Positions 44,281-54,353 of a stretch of 64,000 bases of DNA are shown here, in pieces. Made by a program: the position numbers and the translations under genes. Numbering within the stretch: position 1 is the first letter of the stretch; each line of letters opens with the position of its first letter. Below the pieces are notes generated by a model that was not told where the DNA came from, searched no databases, and saw nothing but the letters and a program-made list of their open reading frames with translations. Source of the DNA: Candidatus Lachnocurva vaginae (GTDB lineage: Bacteria; Bacillota; Clostridia; Lachnospirales; Lachnospiraceae); assembly GCA_011082265.1 (NCBI GenBank), contig CP049781.1, forward strand, positions 682,001 to 746,000. Reading direction: 5' to 3'.

Positions 44281-45122
44281 CGAAATTAAAAAAATTATAC
44301 TGCAAGATTTCTATTATGTTTGCGGTATTTGCTATTGCTTTTTCAGTAGTTTTTTTTGTTAATTCAAAAGGAACTTATGCTATAGAAAATAATAACAATA
44401 CAAATTATGGAGCAACTGAAACAGCTCCGAATGCAAGTAATAAAACGACCGGAAATGGCGGTAAGAATTTTAATTTTTCGTTGAATGGCGATACAGGATC
44501 TCTAACATCTACCGTGAGGATATTACTTGTTCTCACGGTTCTTTCTTTGGCACCGTCTATTCTTATAATGATGACTTCATTTGTAAGAATTATAATAGTG
44601 CTTCACTTTGTAAGATCTGCCATAGGAACACAGACATCTCCGCCTAATCAGGTGCTTATAGGACTTGCACTTTTTTTAACTATCTTTATTATGTGGCCGA
44701 CATTTAATACAATAAATCAAAAAGCAATAATACCTTTCGATAAGGGCGAGATTACGCAGGAAGAAGCTCTAAAAAGAGGAGAAGAGCCAATAAGAGAATT
44801 TATGTATGGACAGACGCAGAGAAAGGATCTTAATCTTTTTTGCGATATAGCTAAAGTAAAGTATAAAGATTACGATGATGTACCTTTTTATGTACTTGTT
44901 CCTTCATTTGTTTTAAGTGAGTTAAGAACTGCGTTTATTATAGGCTTTATAATTTTTATACCATTTATTGTTATAGATATGGTTGTAGCATCGGTACTTA
45001 TGGCTATGGGTATGATGATGCTACCCCCTACGACAATTTCACTACCATTTAAGATACTTTTATTTATTCTTGCAGATGGATGGGATCTTGTGATAGGAAA
45101 TTTAGTTAAGACGTTTTACTGA
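44277..45122 (+). CDS. fliP: Flagellar biosynthetic protein FliP
   Basis: Core of the export gate (FliPQR channel), 281 aa. A cleavable signal sequence (about 1-38) is followed by transmembrane helices with VLTVLSLAPSILIMMTSF, VLIGLALFLTIFIM, VPSFVLSELRTAF and MGMMMLPPTTISLPFK, all hallmark FliP segments. Confidence 0.97.
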   Translation: MTKLKKLYCKISIMFAVFAIAFSVVFFVNSKGTYAIENNNNTNYGATETAPNASNKTTGNGGKNFNFSLNGDTGSLTSTVRILLVLTVLSLAPSILIMMTSFVRIIIVLHFVRSAIGTQTSPPNQVLIGLALFLTIFIMWPTFNTINQKAIIPFDKGEITQEEALKRGEEPIREFMYGQTQRKDLNLFCDIAKVKYKDYDDVPFYVLVPSFVLSELRTAFIIGFIIFIPFIVIDMVVASVLMAMGMMMLPPTTISLPFKILLFILADGWDLVIGNLVKTFY

Positions 45123-45192
45123 TAAATTTGTTTTAAATTAAAATTGATATAAAAATGAGATTGTTCTTGTATTTGTTAAAAAAGGAGGAGAA

Positions 45193-45462
45193 ATGTCACA
45201 GGGTCATGTTCTTGACATAATGCGTGATGCTTTATATCAAATTATAATAAATTCTGCTCCTATGCTTATTATTTCTCTTGTTATAGGACTTATAGTAAGT
45301 ATTTTCCAGACAGTTACGTCAATCCAGGAACAGACGCTTACTTTTGTGCCTAAGTTATTAGGTATATTTTTAGTAATGATTATTTTCGGATCTTTTATAA
45401 TGACTAATTTGACCAATTACATGGTTGATTTATGGTCGAATTTCACCGTATTTATAAAGTAA
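45193..45462 (+). CDS. fliQ: Flagellar biosynthetic protein FliQ
   Basis: Small two-helix export-gate subunit, 89 aa. The conserved block VGLIVSIFQTVTSIQEQTL-like text is present (GLIVSIFQTVTSIQEQTLTF). AAAGGAGGAG precedes the ATG. Confidence 0.96.
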   Translation: MSQGHVLDIMRDALYQIIINSAPMLIISLVIGLIVSIFQTVTSIQEQTLTFVPKLLGIFLVMIIFGSFIMTNLTNYMVDLWSNFTVFIK

Positions 45463-45481
45463 TAAAAAGAAAACGATTAAT

Positions 45482-46267
45482 ATGTTGGTAAATTACACTT
45501 TTTCATTGGTACAATTTGAATATTTTTTACTTATCTTAGTAAGAATATCCGCTTTTGTAATGGCCGCTCCTTTCTTTTCTACGAGAGATGTCCCGAGACG
45601 AGTGAGAGCTGGTCTTTCTTTATTTATAGCTATTTTTATATTGTATACAATAAATCCTAAGCAGGATTATACATATGTTACGGAAATAGAATATGCTTAT
45701 TTGGTAATGAAGGAAGCGATTACTGGAATTTTGATAGGATTTGCATCTAATATCTGTACTTATATTGTACTTTTTGCAGGGAGCATAATAGATATGGATA
45801 TAGGACTTTCTATGGCTACGGAATTCGATCCATCGTCTGCAGCAATGGTAACTCTCACAGGGCAACTTTATTATTATTATATTTTTATAATGCTTATAGT
45901 TACCGGAATGTATCAGTATATATTAAGAGCTGTTGTGGATTCTTTTAAGGTAGTGCCGCTTGGAAAAATTAATATTGAAACTTCTAATATGGTAATTATA
46001 ATGACAAAATATATGTCGGATATGTTTTCAATTTCTCTTAGAATAATACTTCCTATATTTGCATGTACTATGACTGTAAATTTAGTTTTAGGTATTATTG
46101 CAAAAGTTGCACCGCAGATGAATATGTTTTCAGTTGGAATTCAAATAAAACTTCTTGTTGGATTCTTTGTAATATTTATAACTATTTTTCTGCTTCCCGA
46201 TGTGTCAAATTTTATATTTGAAGAAATGCAGAAAATGACAGTCTATACTATAAAAATGCTTAAGTAA
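45482..46267 (+). CDS. fliR: Flagellar biosynthetic protein FliR
   Basis: Export-gate subunit with about six transmembrane helices, 261 aa. Family text includes APFFSTRDVPRRVRAGLS, GFASNICTYIV and a KVAPQMNMFSVGIQIKLL stretch near the end. No strong ribosome site is visible; it follows fliQ by 19 nt. Confidence 0.95.
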   Translation: MLVNYTFSLVQFEYFLLILVRISAFVMAAPFFSTRDVPRRVRAGLSLFIAIFILYTINPKQDYTYVTEIEYAYLVMKEAITGILIGFASNICTYIVLFAGSIIDMDIGLSMATEFDPSSAAMVTLTGQLYYYYIFIMLIVTGMYQYILRAVVDSFKVVPLGKINIETSNMVIIMTKYMSDMFSISLRIILPIFACTMTVNLVLGIIAKVAPQMNMFSVGIQIKLLVGFFVIFITIFLLPDVSNFIFEEMQKMTVYTIKMLK

Positions 46268-46358
46268 GATAAGGTGACAAAAAATATAGAATGATTAATA
46301 TTAAAGATATGGTAATAGTGTTGAAAAGTTTTAACATATAGGAATATATATAGAAGAT

Positions 46359-47498
46359 ATGGAAAAAGAAGTATTACTTTTAAAATATAATCTTCAATTC
46401 TTTGCAGAAGAAGGACCGGGAGGAGAAAAGACGGAACCTGCAACTCCTAAAAGAATGCAGGATGCCAGAAAGAAAGGTCAGGTAGCAAAAAGCAGAGAGC
46501 TTACATCAGCCTTTGAACTTTTGTCTTTATTTGTGACTTTAAAGGTTTATATTTCTTTTATGGGAGAAAGATTTGTGAATTTTTTCCGCTGGACGTACGA
46601 AAAACGGCTTCCGGACTTTGTGAGAAGTGAAAGAAATGGAGTATCTGTTCACAGTGTAGCAAAGCTTTTTTTCCCGATAATTCTCAATATGATTATTCTT
46701 ATGGGACCGTTTCTCATAGCAGGATTTATGTTGTCTATTTTCGGAGATATAATTCAGGTTGGATGGCAGATAAGCCCTGAACCTTTAAAACCAAAATTAA
46801 GCAAGATAAATCCGATGAGCGGATTTAAAAGAATTTTTTCAAAAAGGGCAATATTTGAACTTATAAAATCTATGCTTAAGGTATGGCTTATTTTCTATGT
46901 AGCATATTCAACACTGAAAAATCATGCTCATACGCTTTTTATACTTTTTGATATGCCGCTTAATGCCGGTATGGCATTGGTGGGAGGCATTATAATAGAT
47001 ACGGGAGTTAAAATAAGTGCTCTTTATTTGATTATTGGTATTATGGATTTCTTCTATCAGAAAAAAACATTTAACGACGAAATGAAGATGACAAAAAAGG
47101 AAGTAAAGGACGAATATAAAGATACTGAAGGAGATCCGCAAATTAAGCAGCGTCAAAGACAGAAGATGCAGGAAGTATCGCAAAGACGTATGATGAAAGA
47201 TGTCCCAAAAGCAGATGTAGTAATTACAAACCCTACGCATATTGCAGTTGCACTTCGGTATGATAATGAAAAAGAAGAAGCACCTAAGGTCCTTGCAAAA
47301 GGTGCTGATTATATTGCTAAAAAAATAAAGGATGCTGCAAAAGAAGCTAATGTAATGATTCTGGAAAATAAACCACTTGCAAGAGCACTTTATGCGACTG
47401 TTGAAATAGGGGAAGAGATACCGCCGGAGCTTTATGAGGCTGTAGCTGAGATGCTGGCACTGGTATATAATACTAAAAATAAAAAGGTTAAGATATAA
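46359..47498 (+). CDS. flhB: Flagellar biosynthetic protein FlhB
   Basis: Substrate-specificity switch of the export apparatus; 379 aa. Four transmembrane helices (about 45-210) lead into a cytoplasmic domain with the self-cleavage motif NPTH in VVITNPTHIAVALRY. Ribosome site is weak (AGAAGAT). A 206-nt gap follows, unlike the tight spacing elsewhere in the operon. Confidence 0.96.
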   Translation: MEKEVLLLKYNLQFFAEEGPGGEKTEPATPKRMQDARKKGQVAKSRELTSAFELLSLFVTLKVYISFMGERFVNFFRWTYEKRLPDFVRSERNGVSVHSVAKLFFPIILNMIILMGPFLIAGFMLSIFGDIIQVGWQISPEPLKPKLSKINPMSGFKRIFSKRAIFELIKSMLKVWLIFYVAYSTLKNHAHTLFILFDMPLNAGMALVGGIIIDTGVKISALYLIIGIMDFFYQKKTFNDEMKMTKKEVKDEYKDTEGDPQIKQRQRQKMQEVSQRRMMKDVPKADVVITNPTHIAVALRYDNEKEEAPKVLAKGADYIAKKIKDAAKEANVMILENKPLARALYATVEIGEEIPPELYEAVAEMLALVYNTKNKKVKI

Positions 47499-47704
47499 CA
47501 AATTAAAAAATTTTATCTCCTATTATTGGGTGAAATATGCTAAAATTCTAATCGTGTATAGTATATATATACTTAAGAAATGATTCCTGATACATATATA
47601 TTTGTTGTGATAGAAAAAATAAAATATTAATTAAAATAGCAATAAATTAAGTAATAAAAAGCCATTAAAAGGGCTTAAATAATAAAAGACGAAAGGAGGA
47701 GGAG

Positions 47705-49765
47705 ATGGTAAAGAAACTTAATTTTAACGGAATGGATGTCGGACTTGTATTATATATGCTTTTTGCCGTTATATTCTTTATTATCCCAATCCCTTCTTTT
47801 GCGTTGGACTTTCTTCTTACTATAAATATTTCAATTGCAGTAGTAATTATATTAAATACTATATTTATGAAAGAAATTTTGGATCTTGCATTTTTTCCTA
47901 CGTTACTTTTGTTTACAACAATTTTTAGAATTTCTCTTAATGTAAGTTCTACAAGACTTATACTTACTACAGGAAATCCGGGAAATGTCGTTACAACTTT
48001 CGGTAAGTTTGTAGGCGGAGGAAATATTATCATCGGTGGAATCATTTTCGTAGTTCTTTTGGTTATTCAGTTTATTGTTATAAACAAAGGTTCTGAAAGA
48101 GTTGCGGAAGTATCAGCAAGATTTACGCTTGATGCTATGCCCGGAAAACAGATGGCTATTGATGCCGACCTTAATACGGGAGCTATTACGGATGAGGAAG
48201 CATCTCATAGAAGAAAGAAGCTTCAGGACGAATCAACTTTTTTCGGTAATATGGATGGTGCTACAAAGTATGTAAAAGGGGATGCGACTGCAGGTCTTAT
48301 AATTACATTTATAAACCTTATTGGTGGTGTAACTTTAGGAATTACAGAAAAAGGACTGACTGCTTCGGATGCACTTTCATACTATGGTATTCTTACTATA
48401 GGTGATGGTATTACGTCACAAATTCCATCTCTTTTAACATCTCTTGCAACAGGTATTCTTATAACTAAGGGATCCAATGAAAATGACTTTGGTGAAACGC
48501 TTATAAAACAGCTTTTCGGAAATTCTCAAGTGCTTATAATAACAGGAATTATGATTTCAGTTTTAGGAATATTTACACCTCTTAATTTTGTTCTCTTTGT
48601 CGGCATAGGTGTTGCTTTCATAGTTTCAGGCTTTATTATGGAAAAGAATATTAAAAAAGAGGAGACTACAGAGGAAGTTACAGAAGAAGAAACGGAGGCT
48701 GAAGAAGTAAGAAAGCCGGAAAATGTTGTTTCACTCCTTCAAGTTGATCCTATTGAACTTGAATTCGGTTATGGTATTATACCGCTTGCTGATGTTAATC
48801 AAGGAGGAGATTTGCTTGATAGAGTTGTTATGATAAGAAGACAGATAGCTCTTGAACTTGGTACAGTAGTTCCAATTATAAGACTTCGAGATAATATTCA
48901 GCTTAATCCGAATCAATACATAATTAAGATAAAAGGTATTCAGGTTGCAGACGGAGAGATATTATTCGATCATTATATGGCGATGAATCCTGGATATGTT
49001 GAAGAGGAGATAACAGGAATTCCTACGTTTGAACCGTCATTTCATCTTCCTGCCATTTGGATAACAGAATCGCAAAGAGAAAGAGCGGAAAGCTTAGGAT
49101 ATACTGTAGTAGATCCACCTTCAATTATTGCAACACACCTTACAGAGATTATAAGAAGACACATAGATGAACTTATGACAAGACAGGATGTTCAAAATCT
49201 TGTTGACAATCTTAAGAAAACAAACCCTGTCCTTGTTGATGAACTTATTCCGAAACTTATGGGGCTTGGTGAAGTGGAGAAGGTCCTTAAAAATCTTCTT
49301 CATGAAGGTATTTCTATAAGAGATTTGCTTTCAATATTTGAAATTCTTGCAGACCGTGCAGCTACGACAAGAGATAGTGATGTTCTTACTGAATATGTAA
49401 GACAGGGACTTAAGCGTGCAATTTCAAGTAAGTATTTTGCTGCAAATGAGACGTCGGATGTAATTACGGTTGATCCTACTCTTGAACAAGAGATTATGGC
49501 AAGCGTTAAACAGACTGAGCAGGGTGCATACATTACAATGGATCCTGACAGAGTTAAAAAGATGATGGATTCACTTGGAAGTGAAATGAAGAAATTTGAA
49601 AATCAAGGTAAGACGCCGATAGTAGTTTGTTCCCCTATCGTAAGAATGTACTTTAAGAATATTACAGAAGATTATTATCCTGACCTTATTGTAGTTTCAT
49701 ATAACGAAGTGGAGTCGGATGTAGAACTTCGTTCAGTTGGAATGGTGGTTATAAATGACAATTAA
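47705..49765 (+). CDS. flhA: Flagellar biosynthesis protein FlhA
   Basis: Large export-gate protein, 686 aa, eight transmembrane helices (about 15-310) and a cytoplasmic ring domain. The FHIPEP signature region is visible (ERVAEVSARFTLDAMPGKQM, DADLNTGAI). AAAGGAGGAGG precedes the ATG. The gene overlaps flhF by 11 nt. Confidence 0.97.
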   Translation: MVKKLNFNGMDVGLVLYMLFAVIFFIIPIPSFALDFLLTINISIAVVIILNTIFMKEILDLAFFPTLLLFTTIFRISLNVSSTRLILTTGNPGNVVTTFGKFVGGGNIIIGGIIFVVLLVIQFIVINKGSERVAEVSARFTLDAMPGKQMAIDADLNTGAITDEEASHRRKKLQDESTFFGNMDGATKYVKGDATAGLIITFINLIGGVTLGITEKGLTASDALSYYGILTIGDGITSQIPSLLTSLATGILITKGSNENDFGETLIKQLFGNSQVLIITGIMISVLGIFTPLNFVLFVGIGVAFIVSGFIMEKNIKKEETTEEVTEEETEAEEVRKPENVVSLLQVDPIELEFGYGIIPLADVNQGGDLLDRVVMIRRQIALELGTVVPIIRLRDNIQLNPNQYIIKIKGIQVADGEILFDHYMAMNPGYVEEEITGIPTFEPSFHLPAIWITESQRERAESLGYTVVDPPSIIATHLTEIIRRHIDELMTRQDVQNLVDNLKKTNPVLVDELIPKLMGLGEVEKVLKNLLHEGISIRDLLSIFEILADRAATTRDSDVLTEYVRQGLKRAISSKYFAANETSDVITVDPTLEQEIMASVKQTEQGAYITMDPDRVKKMMDSLGSEMKKFENQGKTPIVVCSPIVRMYFKNITEDYYPDLIVVSYNEVESDVELRSVGMVVINDN

Positions 49766-51374
49766 GAAATTTATCGGAAACACAAGAGAAGAGGCTATTA
49801 AAAATGCAAGGGACGAGCTTGGATCCTATGTCGTTATTATGAATATAAAAGAAGTGAAAAAAGACGGTATTTTGGGCTTTTTTAAAAAGAAAACATATGA
49901 AGCTACTGCAGCTATTGATACTGATGAGACTGAAAGTAATGATAGTGTAAGAAAAACTATATTTGAAGAAGGAAATAATTTTGATGCAGTTGCAGGTGAA
50001 GAACCGGTTATAAATAAAGCGTTTAATAAAGAGCAGAATATACAAGGAGAAAATAAAATAAATGGTCAGGGTAATTTAAATGAATCTCTTAATTCAAATG
50101 GATTATCTAATTTAAATGGTGCTATTAATTCAAAAAGTGTATCTAATTTTGATGATGTATCCGATTCTTCAAAGAGTCCCTTAAAAGCTACTGATCTATA
50201 TGGAAAGAAAGATATAGTAAATAATAAGATTGGAGAAAATCTTTCAAAGAATTCAATGAATTCTGATGAAGATTTCCTTGCGGGAGAATCTTTAAAAAAT
50301 GCATTTAAAGCGGTAAATGAAGTTATAAATAAAGAAAATAAAAAGAAAAAATCACAAAATAATAATGCCGAATATGATATGCAGGAAAATGTTCAAAGCG
50401 GTATTAATAGCGGCATTAAAAATAATGGTATTAACAATCTAAAAAGCGACAGTAGAAATGTCGTAAATAAAAAAGATAAAAATAATGAATACGAAGGAGG
50501 GTTTGTACCTTTAAATAATTCAGGATTTTCAAATATTGAAAAAGCTTATGAAGATGCTGAAAAAAAAGGAAAGAAACCTGAAAATGCAAGATTTGTTAAT
50601 ATGCTTTATAACACTCTTTTATCAAATGAAGTGGATGAAAAGTATGTAAATCAAATTGTAAAAGATATGGAAAAAGTAATTCAAGGCGGAAACAAACTGG
50701 ATTATTTACTTGCAAATGTTTATCAGAAAATGGTGCTTATGATGGGGAAACCGGAGCCTATAGTTTGCATTGATAAAAAGCCTGTTGTAGTATTTTTAGT
50801 AGGTCCTACCGGTGTAGGGAAAACTACAACAATTGCAAAGCTTGCATCAAAATATAAATTTGATTATGGTAAGAGTGTAGGCTTTATAACAACTGATACA
50901 TATAGAATAGCAGCTACTGATCAGCTTAAAGTTTATGCAGATATTATGGACATTCCACTTGATGTAGTCATTACTAAAGACGATATTAATAAAGCTATAG
51001 CAGCAATGAATGATAAAGACCTTATCATTGTAGATACAGCAGGTTTTTCTCATAAAGATAAAAAACATAGAACAGATATGGCGTCAATTATTTCCACAGT
51101 AGATAAGAGATATAAAAAGAATGTTTATCTTGTTTTAACTGCGACAACAAAGTATAGAGATATCAAAAATATAATTGATACTTATAAGAGCTTTACAGAT
51201 TTTAATATTATTTTTACAAAACTTGATGAAACGGATGCTTATGGAAGTATTTTAAGTGCGAAACTTTATTCAAATACTAATCTTTCCTATGTATGTACAG
51301 GACAGGATGTCCCTGACGATATTGAAGTTATCGATATACAAAAAATTGTAAAACAGCTTCTCGGAGGAAAATAA
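49755..51374 (+). CDS. flhF: Flagellar biosynthesis GTPase FlhF
   Basis: SRP54-type GTPase that sets flagellar place and number; 539 aa. The N-terminal B domain is long, Asn/Ser/Lys-rich and probably disordered (about 60-265). The NG domain carries G1 GPTGVGKTTT (about residue 349), G3 DTAGF and G4-like TKLDE. It overlaps flhA and is followed two bases later by flhG, its partner. Confidence 0.96.
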   Translation: MTIKKFIGNTREEAIKNARDELGSYVVIMNIKEVKKDGILGFFKKKTYEATAAIDTDETESNDSVRKTIFEEGNNFDAVAGEEPVINKAFNKEQNIQGENKINGQGNLNESLNSNGLSNLNGAINSKSVSNFDDVSDSSKSPLKATDLYGKKDIVNNKIGENLSKNSMNSDEDFLAGESLKNAFKAVNEVINKENKKKKSQNNNAEYDMQENVQSGINSGIKNNGINNLKSDSRNVVNKKDKNNEYEGGFVPLNNSGFSNIEKAYEDAEKKGKKPENARFVNMLYNTLLSNEVDEKYVNQIVKDMEKVIQGGNKLDYLLANVYQKMVLMMGKPEPIVCIDKKPVVVFLVGPTGVGKTTTIAKLASKYKFDYGKSVGFITTDTYRIAATDQLKVYADIMDIPLDVVITKDDINKAIAAMNDKDLIIVDTAGFSHKDKKHRTDMASIISTVDKRYKKNVYLVLTATTKYRDIKNIIDTYKSFTDFNIIFTKLDETDAYGSILSAKLYSNTNLSYVCTGQDVPDDIEVIDIQKIVKQLLGGK

Positions 51375-51376
51375 CA

Positions 51377-52225
51377 ATGGATCAAGCGGAAAAATTAAGG
51401 AAAGAAGCAAAAAAGCGAAAAAAAACTGAATCCAAAGTTATTACAATAACAAGCGGTAAAGGCGGAGTTGGAAAATCCAATGCTGCGGTTAATCTTGCTG
51501 TTTGGTTTAGAAAAATGAATAAAAAAGTTATAATCTTTGATGCCGATTTCGGACTTGCAAATGTCGAAGTTATGTTTAAAACCAATCCAAAATATACACT
51601 TTCAGATATGATATATAATGGAGTCCCGATAAAGAATATCATCACAAAAGGGCCTATGGATATAGGATTCATATCTGGAGGCTCTGGGATTGTAGCATTA
51701 AATAATCTTACTGTAGATCAGCTTAACTACATATTAAGACAGCTTAATACTTTATCTGATTTATGCGATATTTTGATAGTCGATACTGGTGCAGGAATAT
51801 CGGACAGTGTTTTAAAATTTGTCTTAGGAAGTCCTGAAGTCTTAGTTATTACGACATCGGAACCAAGTTCAATTACAGATGCATATTCTTTAATAAAAGC
51901 TTTAATAAAAAGTAATGATTATAATAAGAATACGATGATTAAAATTATTGCAAATAAAGTATCTTCAGAAGAAGAAGGAGAGCAGGTTTATGGTAAGATT
52001 TCTGCAGTTACAAAAGAATTTTTAAATGAAGATTTACATTATGGTGGAATGATTTATAACGATAATAATCTGCTTAAAGCGATAACGAAGCAAAAGGTTG
52101 TATCAATAGAATACCCAAATTCTAAATCGTCAAAGTGCTATGAAAAACTTGCAAATGAACTAGTAGGAAGTAAAGTTAAATCAAAGGGTGGCATAGTAAG
52201 CTTATTCAAATTTTTAACGAAGTAA
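51377..52225 (+). CDS. flhG: MinD-like ATPase FlhG
   Basis: Deviant Walker ATPase (YlxH group) that limits flagellar number with FlhF; 282 aa. The deviant Walker A GKGGVGKSNAA is near residue 29; the Walker B VDTGAGISD and switch text are present. A short basic tail may aid membrane binding. Confidence 0.94.
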   Translation: MDQAEKLRKEAKKRKKTESKVITITSGKGGVGKSNAAVNLAVWFRKMNKKVIIFDADFGLANVEVMFKTNPKYTLSDMIYNGVPIKNIITKGPMDIGFISGGSGIVALNNLTVDQLNYILRQLNTLSDLCDILIVDTGAGISDSVLKFVLGSPEVLVITTSEPSSITDAYSLIKALIKSNDYNKNTMIKIIANKVSSEEEGEQVYGKISAVTKEFLNEDLHYGGMIYNDNNLLKAITKQKVVSIEYPNSKSSKCYEKLANELVGSKVKSKGGIVSLFKFLTK

Positions 52226-52543
52226 ATATTTGTTATTAAAGTTATTAATAAAATTAATTCAATTAACTAAACTTTTAATAGAAAATTACTATAGTGCTTA
52301 AATAATTAATAGGATAAAAACTTTACCAGTTTCAATAAAGGCAATTAAATGCAGTGTAAAAAAGGAGTGTGTATTATATATATGCTCCCTTTTTATTTTA
52401 TTAGAGGCTTACTTTTTATTTTTTTGTAATGATAATGATATTGAAGTTATCTAAAAAGTAAAGTAAAATGAACGTAAATGTATATTTATAATAGATTTTA
52501 AACTAGATAACAAAGTACAAATATTAGAAGAAAAGGTAAATAT
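52226..52543 (+). other. 318-nt gap between flhG and the PilZ gene
   Basis: No gene. It holds a terminator-like hairpin (52368-52400) and a TATAAT at 52487-52492 that lacks a good -35 hexamer. The remainder is AT-rich sequence with nothing I can name. Confidence 0.6.
52368..52400 (+). terminator. Terminator-like hairpin after flhG
   Basis: AAAAAGGAG pairs with CTCCCTTTTT with one bulged C, then ATTTT. It may divide the export-gate genes from the chemotaxis genes. Confidence 0.5.
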
Positions 52544-53299
52544 ATGGAAATAGATGAAATACTTCCCGGATGCAAAATTGAAGTTTCAGAGTCATATGAA
52601 ACACTAGAGGGAACCAAAGAAACAAATATTTATAAAAGCTCACTTTTTAGTGTAATAGACAGTAATATGATTGAAATAGTGGCGCCGCAGAAAAAAGGAA
52701 CATTAATACCTCTTCATATGGGTAGTAGCTATGACCTTTTATTTTTCGACAATGACAGCATGAAAAAGACGGAAGGTGTCGTAGTAGACAGATATAGAAG
52801 TGGTAATTTTAATTTAGTAAGATTACATATAGTTAAGAAATTAAGTAAATTTCAGCGACGTGAATTTTTTAGAATAGACTGTATGATTCCGCTTTTCTTT
52901 ACTAATCTTACAAAAGAAGAGCTTAATTCTGGAACTATTTCTAAAATGTATCAAATGGTTTTTAAAAGATTCAGCGATAATTATGATTCTGATGTTGAAC
53001 TTATAAGCGGAACGATTATTGATATAAGTGGTGGCGGAATTCGTTTCACGACTGATGTAAATATTGATAGCAATTTAAAATATCTATTCATTTTTAAGCT
53101 TCAATCTGAAGAATATGAAGATATGGAAAATATGCAAATAATTGGAAGAGTTGTTGCTTCTGAACATCTTCCGGGAAGTGATAGATATGCACATAGAATA
53201 CAATTCTTATTTACTAATAATAAGAAAAATCAGGATGAAATTGTCAAATTTATTTTTGAAGTAGAGCGAGAAAGACGAGGAAAAGAGCAAGCAGTATGA
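52544..53299 (+). CDS. PilZ-domain flagellar brake protein (YcgR-like)
   Basis: c-di-GMP receptor of the YcgR/YpfA group, 251 aa, which slows the motor when c-di-GMP is high. The N-terminal YcgR fold (about 1-95) precedes the PilZ domain, which has both ligand motifs: RREFFR near residues 104-109 and DISGGG near 159-164. It overlaps cheB by 4 nt, linking c-di-GMP signalling to the chemotaxis genes. Confidence 0.9.
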   Translation: MEIDEILPGCKIEVSESYETLEGTKETNIYKSSLFSVIDSNMIEIVAPQKKGTLIPLHMGSSYDLLFFDNDSMKKTEGVVVDRYRSGNFNLVRLHIVKKLSKFQRREFFRIDCMIPLFFTNLTKEELNSGTISKMYQMVFKRFSDNYDSDVELISGTIIDISGGGIRFTTDVNIDSNLKYLFIFKLQSEEYEDMENMQIIGRVVASEHLPGSDRYAHRIQFLFTNNKKNQDEIVKFIFEVERERRGKEQAV

Positions 53300-54351
53300 C
53301 AAAAATTTTAATAGCACATGATTCTGCACTTGTAAGACAGGTACTCTATGATATAATATCGAAGAATGTAGATGATTGCGAGATTAAGAAAAGTCTTGAG
53401 GGAGAGTCCGCACTGAAGACTATTACTGAATGGCAACCTGGATATATTTTCCTTGATATGTTTCTTCAAAAAAAGAATGGATGCGAAATTATAAATGAGC
53501 TTTTTAGAAGAAATATAAAGTTTAACGCAATTCTTATGGGAAGCTTAGCACAGGAAGATAGAGATGCGGCAGCAATTTTTTCTAATAGGAAGAATATTGT
53601 ATTTTTCCCGGTCCCTTATAGAGTAACTGGAAGTTCTTATGAATTGTTTGAAAGGGACTTTCTTAGAGCTGCAAAGAAGTTAAAGCTTAATTCGACAGAT
53701 GGGGGAAAAAAGCATTTAACTTTAAGCCCCATAGCAGGCGTAGCAAATATGGTCGTTAGTTCAGGAAGCAAAAAGAAGAGTGCACAGCTTATTGCTATTG
53801 CATCTTCGACAGGTGGACCTCAGGCACTTCACAGAGTTATACCTAAGATAAAAAGGGTCGGGGTACCGATTGTGATAGTTCAGCATATGCCAAAGGGTTT
53901 TACATATTCCCTTGCTCAACGAATTGATGTTGAATCTTTTTTGACTGTAACGGAAGCAAAGGATGGCGAAGAACTTAAAGCTGATCATGTATATATTGCT
54001 CCAGGAGGATTTCATCTTAAAGTCATCGAAAGAAATAATAAATTATATAACAAAGTATTTGACGCACCGCCGGTAAATAGTTTAAAGCCTTGTGCCGACA
54101 TAATGTTTGAATCATTAATTGATACAAATTTGGATTCAATATTGTGTGTAGTTCTTACCGGAATGGGAAGAGACGGAACAGAGGGAATTGTGGCACTTTC
54201 AAAGAAAAAAAATATCAGGGTAATATCGGAAGCCGAAAAGTCCTGTGTAGTCTATGGAATGCCAAGATCAATTGATGAAACTGGTCTTACAAATGTCTCA
54301 GCGGAAATTGACGAGATGGCAAGAGTTATCGTAAATGAATTGGAGGGATAA
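53296..54351 (+). CDS. cheB: Chemotaxis protein-glutamate methylesterase CheB
   Basis: Demethylates or deamidates chemoreceptors during adaptation; 351 aa. The C-terminal CheB domain has catalytic S171 (SSTGGPQAL), H197 (VQHMPKGF) and the GMGRDGTEG Asp. The N-terminal receiver keeps D9 and phosphoacceptor D54, but H8 replaces one acidic residue. The usual Lys in a KP motif is missing: the aligned stretch reads FFPVPYR (about 103-109). Phosphorylation control may therefore be altered. Confidence 0.93.
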   Translation: MTKILIAHDSALVRQVLYDIISKNVDDCEIKKSLEGESALKTITEWQPGYIFLDMFLQKKNGCEIINELFRRNIKFNAILMGSLAQEDRDAAAIFSNRKNIVFFPVPYRVTGSSYELFERDFLRAAKKLKLNSTDGGKKHLTLSPIAGVANMVVSSGSKKKSAQLIAIASSTGGPQALHRVIPKIKRVGVPIVIVQHMPKGFTYSLAQRIDVESFLTVTEAKDGEELKADHVYIAPGGFHLKVIERNNKLYNKVFDAPPVNSLKPCADIMFESLIDTNLDSILCVVLTGMGRDGTEGIVALSKKKNIRVISEAEKSCVVYGMPRSIDETGLTNVSAEIDEMARVIVNELEG

Positions 54352-54353
54352 AA

